From an uncultured Actinomycetes bacterium (GTDB lineage Bacteria > Actinomycetota > Actinomycetes > Nanopelagicales > Nanopelagicaceae): a DNA stretch of 64,000 bases. The position numbers were made by a program, and so were the translations under genes. Within the stretch, counting starts at the first letter, position 1. Each line of letters begins with the position of its first letter. Positions 1 to 10,488 of this stretch are shown piece after piece. The stretch lies in NCBI GenBank assembly GCA_937864205.1, contig CALMJB010000032.1, forward strand, positions 1 through 64,000, read 5' to 3'. The notes under the pieces were generated by a model. The model was not told the DNA's origin, ran no database searches, and worked only from the letters and a program-made list of their open reading frames with translations.

Positions 1-83
1 GTGGCGGGTGAAGGATTCGAACCTTCGAAGGCAAAGCCGGCGGATTTACAGTCCGCTCCCATTGGCCACTCGGGCAACCCGCC
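1..83 (-). tRNA. tRNA-Tyr (anticodon GTA)
   Basis: Read on the minus strand, this folds as a tRNA with acceptor arms GGCGGGT and ACCCGCC plus discriminator A. The anticodon loop CTGTAAA gives GTA (tyrosine). The T-arm holds the usual GGTTCGAATCC, and a long variable arm is present, as expected for bacterial tRNA-Tyr. The acceptor end lies at the left edge of the window, so only the first base of a possible encoded CCA is visible. Confidence 0.95.
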
Positions 84-133
84 GAAATAGCAACGTAATA
101 ATCGAGTTAAAACATCGCCAATCGTGTTGCGAA

Positions 134-164
134 GATTACCTAATTAATTCTTTTTCAGGTAATT
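134..164. repeat. Short inverted repeat in the tRNA-Tyr/yajQ gap
   Basis: Arms ATTACCT (135-141) and AGGTAAT (157-163) form a 7-bp inverted repeat around a 15-nt AT-rich loop. It lies in the 160-bp divergent gap between tRNA-Tyr and yajQ. Its role is unknown. It could be an operator, or a chance match in AT-rich DNA. Confidence 0.25.
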
Positions 165-231
165 AATAACCACATCCAGCACAAATTTAAAAGATTATCA
201 AGGTTGATTTCCTATCGGATTATCTGGCACT

Positions 232-237
232 TAAAAT
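232..237 (+). promoter_or_regulatory. Putative -10 box of leaderless yajQ
   Basis: TAAAAT lies exactly 6 nt before the yajQ ATG, and no Shine-Dalgarno sequence is visible. This is the spacing expected if transcription starts at the A of the start codon. Similar boxes precede several other first genes here. No convincing -35 was found. Confidence 0.45.
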
Positions 238-243
238 CAACTT

Positions 244-732
244 ATGGCTGACTCAAGTTTTGATGTGGTTTCCAAGATAGATCAAATGGAATTAGACAAC
301 GCCTTCAATCAAACCGAACGGGAAATCAGCACCAGATTCGACTTTAAAAACACTGGCACCAAACTTTCCAAATCAAATCTCCAAATAACAATTGAATCCG
401 AGACTGAAGAACGTGCAAAAGCTGCTTTGGATGTATTTAAAGAAAAACTGATTAAGCGAAATGTCTCACTTAAACATCTAGAGGCTAAAGATCCAGAATT
501 AAGCGGCAAGATTTACAAAATAAGTTGCAGTTTTTCAGAGGGAATCTCAACAGAAAACGGTAAAAAGATCGCAAAAGTTCTAAAGGATGAAGGACCAAAA
601 TCAATCAAAGCTCAGATTCAAGGTGATGCGGTCCGTGTCTCAAGTAAGAGTAAAGATGATTTGCAAAATGCAATCGCACTGATTAAATCAAAAACTTGGG
701 AATTTGCAGTGCAATTCACAAATTATCGATGA
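244..732 (+). CDS. yajQ: YajQ family (UPF0234) nucleotide-binding protein
   Basis: This 162-residue protein has the usual family length. It begins with the characteristic segment SSFDVVSKIDQMELDNAFNQ and has a conserved RFDFKNT motif near residue 31. YajQ proteins are small cytosolic proteins with two ferredoxin-like folds that bind nucleotides, and a Xanthomonas member is a cyclic-di-GMP effector. The role in actinobacteria is not established. The ATG start has no Shine-Dalgarno but has a TAAAAT box 6 nt upstream. The stop codon overlaps the next gene's start (ATGA), so the two are probably cotranslated. Family assignment is firm; function is open. Confidence 0.93.
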   Translation: MADSSFDVVSKIDQMELDNAFNQTEREISTRFDFKNTGTKLSKSNLQITIESETEERAKAALDVFKEKLIKRNVSLKHLEAKDPELSGKIYKISCSFSEGISTENGKKIAKVLKDEGPKSIKAQIQGDAVRVSSKSKDDLQNAIALIKSKTWEFAVQFTNYR

Positions 733-1613
733 CAAATAATCGATTCGGCTTAGGGCTTTTTTATGGATTTGGTGCTTATGTAATTTGGGGTTTACTGCCT
801 ATTTATTGGCGGTGGCTCTCCCGCGCTAGCGCTTTTGAAATTCTGACTCACCGAGCAATTTGGTCGCTGTTTTTTTGTTTTTTGCTTTTAATTTTTCAAA
901 AGCAATTGCGCACCACAATTAAATTACTTACTAATCTCAGAACTCTTTCACTACTAGCACTTACCTCTCTATTACTGACTACGAATTGGTGTATCTACAT
1001 TTGGTCAGTGAGCGTTGATCGAGTTGTTGAAGCTTCACTTGGCTATTACATAACCCCATTAGTTGCCGTAACTTTTGGTGTTTTTGCATTAAAAGAAAAA
1101 CTTAGGCAACTGCAAAAAATTTCAGTTACCTTGGCAACAATTGGTGTTGCGATACTCACCTTTGCATATGGTCGATTGCCCTGGATTGCATTAGGTCTGG
1201 CGGTTAGTTGGGGTTCCTACAGTTTGATTAAGAAGAAATTAAACGCCGGCGCGCTAGAGACACTTTCTATCGAAACTTTGGTGGCGTTTTTCCCAAGTTT
1301 TATTTACCTCTGGAGTATTGAGACAAACGGCACTGCACAATTTGGTCAAGATTTAGGATTTTCTTTCAAATTAATTTCAGCCGGAATCTTCACGGTAATT
1401 CCTCTACTTATGTTTAATGCTGCTACTACTCGACTACCATTAACAATCACCGGACTACTTCAATATATAACTCCAACAATTATGTTTTTGGTAGGAATTT
1501 TTTCGTTCAACGAAACTTTAGCCTTCTCTAAATTAATCGGTTTTCTTTTTATTTGGGGGGCACTTGCCTTCTTAGGTACCGATTTAATTAAGTCAGCGAG
1601 ATCTTTCAACTAG
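729..1613 (+). CDS. rarD: EamA/RarD family inner-membrane transporter
   Basis: This 294-residue, strongly hydrophobic protein has about ten predicted membrane segments, the two-repeat EamA (DMT superfamily) arrangement. The N-terminal GAYVIWGLLPIYWRWL and the following HRAIWS motif are typical of the RarD subgroup (chloramphenicol-sensitive protein RarD in E. coli). The substrate is not known. The start is placed at the ATG of an ATGA overlap with yajQ. An in-frame upstream start at 696 would lengthen the protein into yajQ and is less likely. The 3' end overlaps the convergent polyprenyl synthase gene by 21 bp. Confidence 0.88.
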   Translation: MTNNRFGLGLFYGFGAYVIWGLLPIYWRWLSRASAFEILTHRAIWSLFFCFLLLIFQKQLRTTIKLLTNLRTLSLLALTSLLLTTNWCIYIWSVSVDRVVEASLGYYITPLVAVTFGVFALKEKLRQLQKISVTLATIGVAILTFAYGRLPWIALGLAVSWGSYSLIKKKLNAGALETLSIETLVAFFPSFIYLWSIETNGTAQFGQDLGFSFKLISAGIFTVIPLLMFNAATTRLPLTITGLLQYITPTIMFLVGIFSFNETLAFSKLIGFLFIWGALAFLGTDLIKSARSFN

Positions 1614-2579
1614 CAAAGAAGTCAGCTTTATTAACGCCTGCCGAGCAGGAATTTCAGGCAATTTCATCAAAATCTCATTTGCTTCCTTTGCTAAATCTTT
1701 TAACTGTGCCCGAGCTTGGCTCAAGGCTGGGTGTTTTCTCAGCGCGGATAAAACATTCGGCAAGTCAGATTCAGCAATTTGTGAAGATAGTTTTTCGATA
1801 AGTGATTGATCTTTTGGATCATTTGATTTCTTCACTAATAATGTAATTAGCGTTGGCACACCTTCTTTAAGGTCAGTTCCCGGAGTTTTACCTGATTCTG
1901 TGGTTTCGCTCGCAATATCTAATACATCGTCGGCTAATTGAAATGCTATGCCAATTTTCTCGCCGTATTGAGTAAGTAATTCGATCTCTCGCTCTTTTGC
2001 ACCGGCTAACATCGCACCAAACCGAGCGCTGGTCGCTATTAAAGACGCGGTTTTGTCACTGACGACCTTCAAATAATTTTCAACAGTCAAATCTGGTTTA
2101 TCTTTATTTTGTGTCTCTGAAATCTGTCCGATTACCAGTCTCTCAAATGTTTTTGCTTGTAACCTCACCGCTTCTGGTCCTAGGTCTGCTAACAAATCTG
2201 ATGCCTTTGAAAATAAGTAATCGCCAGTCAAAATTGCCACAACATTTCCCCAACGATCATTTGCGCTTTGCACGCTTCGTCTTAGTTTTGCCTCGTCCAT
2301 CACATCATCGTGATAAAGCGTTGCCAAATGTGTGAGTTCACAAACCACCGCCGACTCAATTACTCCTTTGGAATCGGGATTGCCAAACTCTGACGCCAAT
2401 AAAGTTAGTAATGGTCTAAGGCGCTTTCCGCCAGCTTCAACTAAATGCCGCGAAGTTTCTACCACTAATGGGTAATCACCTTTTATGTGACTTCTTAATA
2501 AATCCTCAACTTTTGCAAGCTTGGCAATAAGCCTTTGCTCAAGTTGGTCATCTATGTCGGTCAAACCGATCTTTGACAT
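1593..2579 (-). CDS. Trans-polyprenyl diphosphate synthase, menaquinone side chain
   Basis: A 328-residue E-isoprenyl diphosphate synthase. It has GGKRLRP near residue 50, the first aspartate-rich motif DDVMD (91-95) followed by RR, and the second motif DDVLD (217-221) with the usual downstream lysine region. It would condense isopentenyl diphosphate onto an allylic primer. Chain length cannot be read with confidence, but a long-chain product for menaquinone fits the context. It starts 4 bp after the nuoN stop and is the last gene of the menG-nuo array, so it probably shares that transcript. Related genes are called ispB, hepT or grcC. Confidence 0.92.
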   Translation of the reverse strand: MSKIGLTDIDDQLEQRLIAKLAKVEDLLRSHIKGDYPLVVETSRHLVEAGGKRLRPLLTLLASEFGNPDSKGVIESAVVCELTHLATLYHDDVMDEAKLRRSVQSANDRWGNVVAILTGDYLFSKASDLLADLGPEAVRLQAKTFERLVIGQISETQNKDKPDLTVENYLKVVSDKTASLIATSARFGAMLAGAKEREIELLTQYGEKIGIAFQLADDVLDIASETTESGKTPGTDLKEGVPTLITLLVKKSNDPKDQSLIEKLSSQIAESDLPNVLSALRKHPALSQARAQLKDLAKEANEILMKLPEIPARQALIKLTSLLVERSR

Positions 2580-2583
2580 GGTT

Positions 2584-4098
2584 CTACTTTATGAAAATTG
2601 AAAAAGATTGGGTGATATTTAGCAATAGCGATGGGAACAAGCCCAATATAACCGTTGCTGCAGTTGTTGCGCCTATTGCAATTCGACTCTTAACCGATGG
2701 AATGGCAATCGAAATCGAATCATTTTGTGATTGCGCCACAAACATCAACAGAATTACCCGAATATAGAAAAAGGCAGCCAAAGCGGATGACAAAACTCCA
2801 AAAACAACCACCGCGATGTTTCCAGTTTCATATGCCGCTGAAAATATTGCGAATTTGCCGATGAAACCACTGGTTAGCGGAATTCCCGCAAACGAAAGTA
2901 AAAGAAATGCAAAACTTCCAGCGATGAGCGGACTTTTCTTGCCTAAGCCGGCCCACTTATTTAAATCAGTCACTTCGCCAGTTGCATCTCGAATCAAGGT
3001 AATGATTCCAAATGCCGCTAAAGTCGAAAGCCCATAAGTGGTTAAATAAAATAATGCCGCAGATAACCCAGATTTATTCAAAGCTAAAACTGCAGTCAAA
3101 ATAAAACCTGCGTGCGCGATAGATGAATAAGCCAACATTCGTTTTACATCCCGTTGTGCTATTGCTACCGCAGAACCAAAAACCATGGTGATTATTGCGA
3201 TCACGGAAATAATTGGTCGCCATTGATTTGCAATTGGCGAAAATACAACATAAAAAATTCTTAAAATGGCGCCGAATGCTGCAACTTTTGTAGCCGCTGC
3301 CATAAACGCTGTGACTGAAGTTGGCGCGCCTTGATACACATCCGGCGTCCATGCATGAAAAGGCACTGCACTGATTTTGAACAAAAGGCCAACCGAAATA
3401 AAAATCAATCCAATCAGCACAAATACATCGTTACCGTATCCACCACTAACTGCGCTGGAAATATCAACTAAATAAACCGATCCCGAGATGCCGTACAGGA
3501 ATGCTGCGCCAAATAAGAAGAATGCAGATGAATAAGCCCCCAGTAAGAAATATTTGAGCGCTGCTTCTTGTGAAAGTAAACGTCTTCTTCGAGAAAGCCC
3601 GGCTAACAAATAAAGTGGCAATGAGAAAACTTCCAGCGCAACAAATAAAGTAATTAAGTCGCTAGCGCAGGTAAACAACATCATTCCAGCTAATGCAAAT
3701 GAAAGCAGCGGATAAATCTCGGTTTGAATCGAGCCCTTGCTTGTTGATTCTTGCTCTTCTCTAGAGCCAGGAATTGCGGAAGCCTGTGCTACGAACTGTT
3801 CTTGATCGGAAATCAATAACAGCGCAAGCAATCCAATAATCAAGATCGTACCTTGCAAATAAATTGTGGCTTTATCAATTACTACCGAACCAATTGCGGC
3901 GGAGGTACTGCTACTACTTTTAATTCGATAAATCTGTATCAACGCAAGCAAAATTGCACCGACTGATATGAAAAGTTGTATTACTGGCAGATGATTTCGA
4001 TCCAGAAAAGCCTCAGCTAAGACTCCTATGACTGCTGCTGCCAAGATAATTAGCATCGGCGACAGTAATAAGTACTCAAAACTTGGTGTGGTTAACAT
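2584..4098 (-). CDS. nuoN: NADH-quinone oxidoreductase subunit N
   Basis: A 504-residue membrane protein of the antiporter-like complex I subunit family, with roughly 14 predicted helices. It has the conserved proton-channel region SAVPFHAWTPDVYQGAPTSV and conserved lysines in the flanking helices. It is the last nuo gene, 21 bp downstream of nuoM. NuoN is one of the three proton-pumping modules of the membrane arm. Length and motifs match actinobacterial NuoN. Confidence 0.97.
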   Translation of the reverse strand: MLTTPSFEYLLLSPMLIILAAAVIGVLAEAFLDRNHLPVIQLFISVGAILLALIQIYRIKSSSSTSAAIGSVVIDKATIYLQGTILIIGLLALLLISDQEQFVAQASAIPGSREEQESTSKGSIQTEIYPLLSFALAGMMLFTCASDLITLFVALEVFSLPLYLLAGLSRRRRLLSQEAALKYFLLGAYSSAFFLFGAAFLYGISGSVYLVDISSAVSGGYGNDVFVLIGLIFISVGLLFKISAVPFHAWTPDVYQGAPTSVTAFMAAATKVAAFGAILRIFYVVFSPIANQWRPIISVIAIITMVFGSAVAIAQRDVKRMLAYSSIAHAGFILTAVLALNKSGLSAALFYLTTYGLSTLAAFGIITLIRDATGEVTDLNKWAGLGKKSPLIAGSFAFLLLSFAGIPLTSGFIGKFAIFSAAYETGNIAVVVFGVLSSALAAFFYIRVILLMFVAQSQNDSISIAIPSVKSRIAIGATTAATVILGLFPSLLLNITQSFSIFIK

Positions 4099-4119
4099 AA
4101 TTGATTCACTGTTTCTTTT

Positions 4120-5625
4120 CTATTTCTTTACTTTGCTTACTGGATCTGAAAATCCATTGCTGGTGATAACCGTTTTTGCAGCGGGATTGATTAAATCTAA
4201 AATCGGTTTAGGAAAGAGACCCAACAGAATTATCAGTAATATAACTGGTGCAATTGCAACTCGTTCTCTAATATCTAAATCGGATAAATTCTCATTTGAT
4301 TTCAGAGTCTGTCCATGTAACGCCCTTTGAACCGGAATTAATATGTACAACGCCGCCAAGATAATTCCGATTGTTCCAATTACCGCAGCAACCGGGTAGC
4401 GAGTAAATGTCCCAACCAAAACTAAAAACTCACTTACAAAACTGGCAAGTCCAGGCAGAGCCAATGAACTTAAACCGGCAATAAAAAAACTCCACGCCAT
4501 CACCGGAGTAACCCTCTGTAATCCACCAAAATCTGCGATATTTGCCGATTTACGTCGGGCAATCATCCAGCCTGCAATTAGAAATAAAGCTGCGGTCGAA
4601 AATGCGTGATTGAACATATAAAGATTTGCACCAGACATTCCTTGAGTTGTCATAGCAAAAATTCCCATCGTGATAAATCCAAAATGAGAAATCGAAGTGA
4701 ATGCAATTAAACCGCGAATATCCTTTTGCCCGATCGCAACTATGGCACCATAAATTATTGAAACTAATGCCAGTCCGATAATCCAGGGTGTGAAATAACG
4801 ACTCGCTTCCGGAAATAGTTTTAGACAAAACTTGATCATTCCGTAAGTTCCAACTTTGTCTAACACTCCAACTAATAAAACTGAGGTGCCCGTAGTTGCG
4901 CTACGAGCTGCATCTGGTAACCATGTATGAAACGGCCACAGCGGAGCCTTGATGGCAAAGGCTAAAAAGAATCCTAAGAACAAAAGATTTTGTGTAGTTT
5001 GATCAATCTGTAAAGTTGAAAGTTTTTCAATGTCAAAAGTTTTTCCAATTTGATTTCCGGCGATCACATAAGTACCAATAATCGCCGCTAACATCAATAA
5101 CCCGCCAAACAGGCTATACAGCAGGAATTTAACCGCTGCCGCAGCACGTTCGCCAGAACCATAACCAGCAATGAGGAAATAAACTGGAATCAACATTGCT
5201 TCAAAGAAGACATAAAACAAGAACAAATCTGTTGCCGCAAAGACTCCGATCATAAAAACTTCCAAGATTAAAACCAATATTTGAAAAGTTCGTACGCTCC
5301 ATCTGCCGTTTTCGGATTCATTCCAAGTAGCAAGCAAAACAATCGGCACCAATAAAACCGACATCAAAATAAGTACCGCTGAGATACCGTCGACACCGAC
5401 CGAATAATTAATACCAAAAGTGGGAATCCAATTTCTGATTTCCACAAACTGCATTCCGGATTGAGTTTTATCTAAACTGCCAACTAAATAAATTCCGATT
5501 AGAGCTACTAAAATCGAAATAGCTAATGAAATTTGCTTGACCAATACAGTTTTTGCAGTTGGTATGAAAAAGAGCATTCCTGCGCCAATCACGCAGATCA
5601 ACATCATTACGGTCAATATGCTCAT
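4120..5625 (-). CDS. nuoM: NADH-quinone oxidoreductase subunit M
   Basis: A 501-residue antiporter-like membrane subunit. The signature [19 protein letters not shown] lies in the middle of the protein, and the conserved glutamate of [13 protein letters not shown] is present, as expected for a proton-translocating module. The start is placed at the ATG of the ATGA overlap with the nuoL stop. A TTG 15 bp further upstream would only add VGDF-like residues and is not needed. Confidence 0.97.
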   Translation of the reverse strand: MSILTVMMLICVIGAGMLFFIPTAKTVLVKQISLAISILVALIGIYLVGSLDKTQSGMQFVEIRNWIPTFGINYSVGVDGISAVLILMSVLLVPIVLLATWNESENGRWSVRTFQILVLILEVFMIGVFAATDLFLFYVFFEAMLIPVYFLIAGYGSGERAAAAVKFLLYSLFGGLLMLAAIIGTYVIAGNQIGKTFDIEKLSTLQIDQTTQNLLFLGFFLAFAIKAPLWPFHTWLPDAARSATTGTSVLLVGVLDKVGTYGMIKFCLKLFPEASRYFTPWIIGLALVSIIYGAIVAIGQKDIRGLIAFTSISHFGFITMGIFAMTTQGMSGANLYMFNHAFSTAALFLIAGWMIARRKSANIADFGGLQRVTPVMAWSFFIAGLSSLALPGLASFVSEFLVLVGTFTRYPVAAVIGTIGIILAALYILIPVQRALHGQTLKSNENLSDLDIRERVAIAPVILLIILLGLFPKPILDLINPAAKTVITSNGFSDPVSKVKK

Positions 5626-7517
5626 AAAGTCACCAACCAAATCGTGAAAATCAGAGCGGTCACACCCAGAATCATGAGCAATGCGTAACTGCGTACATAA
5701 CCAGTTTGTAACTTTCGTAATGTCTGACCAGCATCTAGAGAGAGTGCTCCGACCAAGCGAACCAAGCCATCAATCACTATGTAATCGAAATTGAGAAGTG
5801 TCTTGACCAAACTTTGTCCAGGTTTTACCAAAACCGCATTATTAAATTCATCCTGAAGTAAATCTTTTCGAGCAAACTTGGTAAATACTGAAACATTATC
5901 GGGGGCAATATTTGGCACTTGCTTCAAGTATTTAATTGCAGCGAATGCAACGCCAATTAAGACAGCGGTGATTGCTGCTATAGAAATACTTGTTGCCGAG
6001 TAGTGCTCAACTAAATGTTGTTCGCCAGCAGGATTTACTACTGGTCGCAACCAATTAACCAGCGACTCACCCCGAGTGAATAAAAATCCGGTGCAGATCG
6101 AACCTAATGCTAAAACCACCATTGGCGCTGCCATTAAAAATGGTGCTTCGTGAGGTTCATCGGCGCGATTAGTCCAACGCTCGTTTCCAAAAAAAGTCAT
6201 CAGCATTACCCGAGACATATAGAAAGCTGTTATCGCAGCACCAATCAATGCCAACGAACCAAAAATCAATCCCGCACTGCCCTCATGATTTAGGGCGGTT
6301 TCAATAATTTTGTCTTTGGAATAAAAACCGGCAAATGGTGGAACTCCGATAATTGCTAAGTAACCAAGTCCAAAAGTTACAAAAGTGAGCGGCATGAATT
6401 TTCCAATTCCACCGTACTTGCGCATATTCACTTCATCATGCATTCCATGCATGACCGAACCCGCGCCTAAAAACATACCGGCTTTGAAAAAACCATGAGT
6501 TAACAAATGCATGATTGCAAATGCATAACCAACCGGACCTAAACCAGTTGCCAAAATCATGTAACCAATCTGCGACATTGTTGAAGCGGCTAACGCTTTC
6601 TTTATGTCATCTTTTGCCATACCGACGATTGCACCAAATAACAAAGTGATTGCACCGATTATCATCACCATCATTTGAGCGGTCGGCGCAACATCAAAAA
6701 TAAAGTTTGACCTGGCAATTAAATAAACTCCGGCGGTAACCATTGTGGCTGCGTGAATCAACGCCGATACTGGCGTTGGACCCGCCATCGCATCACCCAA
6801 CCATGATTGCAATGGAAATTGGGCAGATTTTCCGCAGGCAGCTAAAAGCAACATTAATCCAATAGCAGTTAATGCAGACCTTGAAGCAGATTCAGCATGA
6901 TTTGCAACTCCTGAAAAAGTAACCGTTCCAAAATTTGCAAACATCAACATCACCGCGATTGATAAGCCAAAATCTCCGATTCGATTGGCAACAAAGGCTT
7001 TTTTCGCCGCGGTTGCATACTCGGGTTTTTGATTCCAGAATCCAATTAATAAATAGGAAGCAAGTCCAACGCCTTCCCAGCCAACATAAAGATTCAAGTA
7101 TGAATCCCCCAGCACAAGTAGAAGCATTGCTGCAATAAATAAATTTAAATAAGCAAAGAATCGTCTGCGATCTCGATCATGTGACATATATGCGATTGAA
7201 TAAATATGAATTAGTGTTCCAACTCCGGTAATCAAAAGTACAAAACAAATTGATAGTTGATCTAGTAACAAAGTCGCATCAACTTTGAAGTCACCAACTG
7301 ATATCCACTCAAAAAGTTTTTGGGTGACGGCTCGCTGTGTTACATCTCGAGATTTCATGGCAAAAAACTCGACGACAGCTATCACAAAAGAACATGCTGA
7401 AGCCAAAGTTCCGATTAAATGACCGTATCGATCAATTTTGCGCCCTAACAACAGCAAGATTGCTGAAGATAAGAGCGGAATTAAAATTAAATACAAAAGA
7501 TTGTTAGAAGTGTTCAT
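5622..7517 (-). CDS. nuoL: NADH-quinone oxidoreductase subunit L
   Basis: A 631-residue subunit, the largest antiporter-like protein of complex I, with about 16 membrane segments and the long C-terminal lateral-helix region. Conserved motifs include [18 protein letters not shown] and [20 protein letters not shown]. It forms the distal proton-pumping module. It overlaps nuoK by ATGA and nuoM in the same way, indicating translational coupling. Confidence 0.97.
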   Translation of the reverse strand: MNTSNNLLYLILIPLLSSAILLLLGRKIDRYGHLIGTLASACSFVIAVVEFFAMKSRDVTQRAVTQKLFEWISVGDFKVDATLLLDQLSICFVLLITGVGTLIHIYSIAYMSHDRDRRRFFAYLNLFIAAMLLLVLGDSYLNLYVGWEGVGLASYLLIGFWNQKPEYATAAKKAFVANRIGDFGLSIAVMLMFANFGTVTFSGVANHAESASRSALTAIGLMLLLAACGKSAQFPLQSWLGDAMAGPTPVSALIHAATMVTAGVYLIARSNFIFDVAPTAQMMVMIIGAITLLFGAIVGMAKDDIKKALAASTMSQIGYMILATGLGPVGYAFAIMHLLTHGFFKAGMFLGAGSVMHGMHDEVNMRKYGGIGKFMPLTFVTFGLGYLAIIGVPPFAGFYSKDKIIETALNHEGSAGLIFGSLALIGAAITAFYMSRVMLMTFFGNERWTNRADEPHEAPFLMAAPMVVLALGSICTGFLFTRGESLVNWLRPVVNPAGEQHLVEHYSATSISIAAITAVLIGVAFAAIKYLKQVPNIAPDNVSVFTKFARKDLLQDEFNNAVLVKPGQSLVKTLLNFDYIVIDGLVRLVGALSLDAGQTLRKLQTGYVRSYALLMILGVTALIFTIWLVTL

Positions 7518-7813
7518 CGATTTAATAAACTCGCATCATCAACTGAAGCAGATCTACGTGATCTGAAAATCGTCACAATAATTGCCAACCCCACTACTAC
7601 CTCACAAGCAGCAACCACCATGGTGAAAAAAGCAACCACTTGGCCGTCTAGATTTCCGTTAATCCGAGAAAAAGTTACAAATGCAAGATTTGCCGCATTT
7701 AACATCAACTCAATGCACATAAAAACCACGATGGAATTTCGCCGAAGTACAACTCCGATTGAGCCAATAGTGAATAACAGCGCAGAAAGATATAAATAGT
7801 TAGCGATATTCAC
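7514..7813 (-). CDS. nuoK: NADH-quinone oxidoreductase subunit K
   Basis: A 99-residue protein with three membrane helices. The helix-embedded glutamates of [18 protein letters not shown] and [16 protein letters not shown] are the proton-path residues of NuoK. The start codon is GTG in a GTGA overlap with the nuoJ stop. Length is standard for the family. Confidence 0.96.
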   Translation of the reverse strand: MNIANYLYLSALLFTIGSIGVVLRRNSIVVFMCIELMLNAANLAFVTFSRINGNLDGQVVAFFTMVVAACEVVVGLAIIVTIFRSRRSASVDDASLLNR

Positions 7814-8598
7814 TTATCGCTCGATTCATCTTCACTTTGCTGCAACTCAAACTGTTTACTTTCTAAAACATCGCCGCGCGCCTCTAAAACTCTAGAAATT
7901 GAAGTTGCAGCAGCGCTGCCATCTGGCAATCGAGCCGGGACATCAACCGCATTATGTAATGCATAAACACCAGGACCAGGTAAGCCCGCTGCCTCTGCAA
8001 GTTTCTTTCCCCGAAATCTGGCAGCTGAAAGATCACGTTGTGAAAACTTAGATCTGACTTTGTTCGAGTGAGCCAGCACCATTGCACCTAAAGCAGCAGT
8101 TATCAAAAGTGCAGAAATTACCTCAAAAGCCCAAACATATTTAGTGAATAACAATTGCGCTAACCCTTGTACATTCCCATTTTGGTTTGCAATTGATAAT
8201 CCGTAAGCATTGTGGCTGATTGTTGCCCGACCAATCAATGAAACTAACAATCCGCCAATCCCGATTGCCGCGGTCACTGCAATAGGACGTAGATACTTAA
8301 TATTTTCTAATAATGAGTCAGCGCTATCTACGCCAACTAACATCAAAATAAATAAAAACAACATCATCACCGCACCGGTGTAAACCACGATTTGCACTAT
8401 TCCAAGAAATAACGCCTCTTGCGCGATATAGAAAATAGCCAGTGAAATCATTACCCACGCCAATAACAATGCCGAGTGAACTGCTTTCTTAACTAGCAAC
8501 ATTCCAATTGCAGCCAAGACCGATAACGGCGCTAATACCCAAAACAAAATCGCTTCAGGTGACTTTGTCATTCCTACTTCTAACGCAGTTCTAATCAT
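7810..8598 (-). CDS. nuoJ: NADH-quinone oxidoreductase subunit J
   Basis: A 262-residue subunit. Five membrane helices occupy about residues 15-170, including the conserved [21 protein letters not shown] charged cytoplasmic tail of about 85 residues follows, as in other actinobacterial NuoJ proteins and unlike the shorter E. coli form. NuoJ is a membrane-arm core subunit near the quinone site. The start overlaps the end of nuoI by 8 bp. Confidence 0.95.
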   Translation of the reverse strand: MIRTALEVGMTKSPEAILFWVLAPLSVLAAIGMLLVKKAVHSALLLAWVMISLAIFYIAQEALFLGIVQIVVYTGAVMMLFLFILMLVGVDSADSLLENIKYLRPIAVTAAIGIGGLLVSLIGRATISHNAYGLSIANQNGNVQGLAQLLFTKYVWAFEVISALLITAALGAMVLAHSNKVRSKFSQRDLSAARFRGKKLAEAAGLPGPGVYALHNAVDVPARLPDGSAAATSISRVLEARGDVLESKQFELQQSEDESSDK

Positions 8599-9238
8599 TA
8601 TTTACAGTTCCTTGAGATGGATGTGCACTTGTAACTTCACCCCGGTAATAATTTTCATCAGTGGTATTTGGATACATTGGATGTGGTGGTTTGACCATTC
8701 CGTTACGAAGTGGTGCAAGCAAATCTTCCTTCTCAAAAATTAATTTGCCGCGTTGATCATCGGCTAATTCATATTCATTTGTCATTGTTAATGCTCGAGT
8801 TGGACAAGCTTCAATACACAAACCGCAAAAGATGCAACGTAGATAATTAATTTGATAAACCTTGCCGTAACGTTCGCCCGGCGAGTAATTCTCATTTGGT
8901 TTGTTATCAGCACCTTCAACATAAATCGCATCGGCCGGACAAGCCCAAGCACATAACTCGCAACCAATACATTTTTCTAATCCATCTGGATGTCGGTTCA
9001 ACTGATGACGGCCGTGAAATCTTGGAGCGGTTGGTTCTTTCACCTCTGGATATTGAACTGTGTTTACCTTTTTAAACATGCTTTTAAAGGTGACCCAAAA
9101 ACCTAACAGCTGTTTTAATAATGGAGCCGGAGCTTGATCTGCTATGAATTTTGAATCTTGCTCAGCTTTACTTAAACCAAACTCATCATTTCTAGGAATC
9201 AAATTATTTGAGTCGTGATCTTCAAAATTCTTTGTCAC
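8591..9238 (-). CDS. nuoI: NADH-quinone oxidoreductase subunit I (2x 4Fe-4S)
   Basis: A 215-residue ferredoxin-like subunit with two complete 4Fe-4S motifs, [12 protein letters not shown] and [12 protein letters not shown]. These bind clusters N6a and N6b and pass electrons towards NuoB. The hydrophilic N-terminal extension (about 50 residues) and C-terminal tail are longer than in E. coli. The start is GTG in a GTGA overlap with nuoH. Confidence 0.96.
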   Translation of the reverse strand: MTKNFEDHDSNNLIPRNDEFGLSKAEQDSKFIADQAPAPLLKQLLGFWVTFKSMFKKVNTVQYPEVKEPTAPRFHGRHQLNRHPDGLEKCIGCELCAWACPADAIYVEGADNKPNENYSPGERYGKVYQINYLRCIFCGLCIEACPTRALTMTNEYELADDQRGKLIFEKEDLLAPLRNGMVKPPHPMYPNTTDENYYRGEVTSAHPSQGTVNND

Positions 9239-10488
9239 TTCTTTGCCTCATCTCTAATTTGAATTACCTGTTCGGTGCGGTTTGAGATTGGTATAGGGAA
9301 TTCTGGATTTTCCGGGGTAAAATTCTTGTAATCAGTGGCAAGTTTTGCCTTAGCGTTATCGGAATAATTTGAAATCACCAAGTAAATCAACACAACTGCA
9401 AAAGCAAATCCAAAAATCAAATATTGCGGCGCACCTTGATCTGACATAACTCTTAAAGTCGACACAATAAGAATCCACGCCAATGAGACTGGGATAAGAG
9501 TCTTCCAACCAAATTGCATAAATTGGTCATATCGCAATCTTGGTAAAGTTCCGCGCAGCCACACAAAAACGAAGAAAAAGATTAAAACTTTGGCGAAGAA
9601 CCAAAATAAAGTGAACCAACCACCCAGCCAGGTTTCGGTAAAACCCAGACCAGGAAATGCCCGGTAACCACCTAAAAACAAAGTTGTTGCAAGTGAACTA
9701 ACCGCCAAAATATTTATGTATTCCGCTAAAAAGAACAGTGCAAATTTCAACGACGAGTATTCGGTATGGAATCCACCTACTAATTCACCTTCGGCTTCAG
9801 CCAAATCAAATGGCGCACGATTTGTTTCGCCCACCATTGAGATGCAATAAATTGCAAAAGATGGGAACAAAATCACCGCATACCACCATCGATCTTGCGC
9901 CACCACAATATCTGAAGTCGACATCGAGCCGGCGTAAATAAAAACCGCTACCAACGAAAGTGCCATCGCGACCTCATATGAAATAACTTGTGCTGAAGAG
10001 CGCAATCCGCCAAGTAATGGATATGTCGAACCAGAAGACCAACCCGCTAACACAATTCCATAAACTCCAACTGAGGCAATTGCAAGTACATAAAGAACGC
10101 CAACCGGTAGATCTGTCAGTTGCATAACGGTTTTATGTCCAAAAAAACTTACTTCGCCCGTTAATGGAATCACTGCAAATGCCATAAAACATGTAGTGGC
10201 AGAGATTATTGGCGCAATTATGAAAACAATTTTGTCAGCAGTTTTTGGAATTAAATCTTCTTTTAGTGCAAGTTTTACGCCATCGGCTAAACCTTGAATG
10301 ATTCCGAAAATTCCAACTCGATTTGGCCCGAGCCGCATTTGCATTCTTGCAACGATCCGGCGCTCACCCCAAACCGCCATAATTGTTAGGACTACACAAA
10401 AAATGAAAATTAGTAATCCTTTTAGCGCAATTACCCAACCTGGATCTTGTCCTAATAACTGCGCGACCATTCCTTTTGAGTTAATCAT
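9235..10488 (-). CDS. nuoH: NADH-quinone oxidoreductase subunit H
   Basis: A 417-residue membrane subunit with about eight helices. [19 protein letters not shown] and the acidic loop [20 protein letters not shown], which lines the quinone entry channel, are fully conserved. A hydrophilic C-terminal tail of about 50 residues is typical of actinobacteria. It overlaps nuoG and nuoI by four bases each. Confidence 0.97.
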   Translation of the reverse strand: MINSKGMVAQLLGQDPGWVIALKGLLIFIFCVVLTIMAVWGERRIVARMQMRLGPNRVGIFGIIQGLADGVKLALKEDLIPKTADKIVFIIAPIISATTCFMAFAVIPLTGEVSFFGHKTVMQLTDLPVGVLYVLAIASVGVYGIVLAGWSSGSTYPLLGGLRSSAQVISYEVAMALSLVAVFIYAGSMSTSDIVVAQDRWWYAVILFPSFAIYCISMVGETNRAPFDLAEAEGELVGGFHTEYSSLKFALFFLAEYINILAVSSLATTLFLGGYRAFPGLGFTETWLGGWFTLFWFFAKVLIFFFVFVWLRGTLPRLRYDQFMQFGWKTLIPVSLAWILIVSTLRVMSDQGAPQYLIFGFAFAVVLIYLVISNYSDNAKAKLATDYKNFTPENPEFPIPISNRTEQVIQIRDEAKK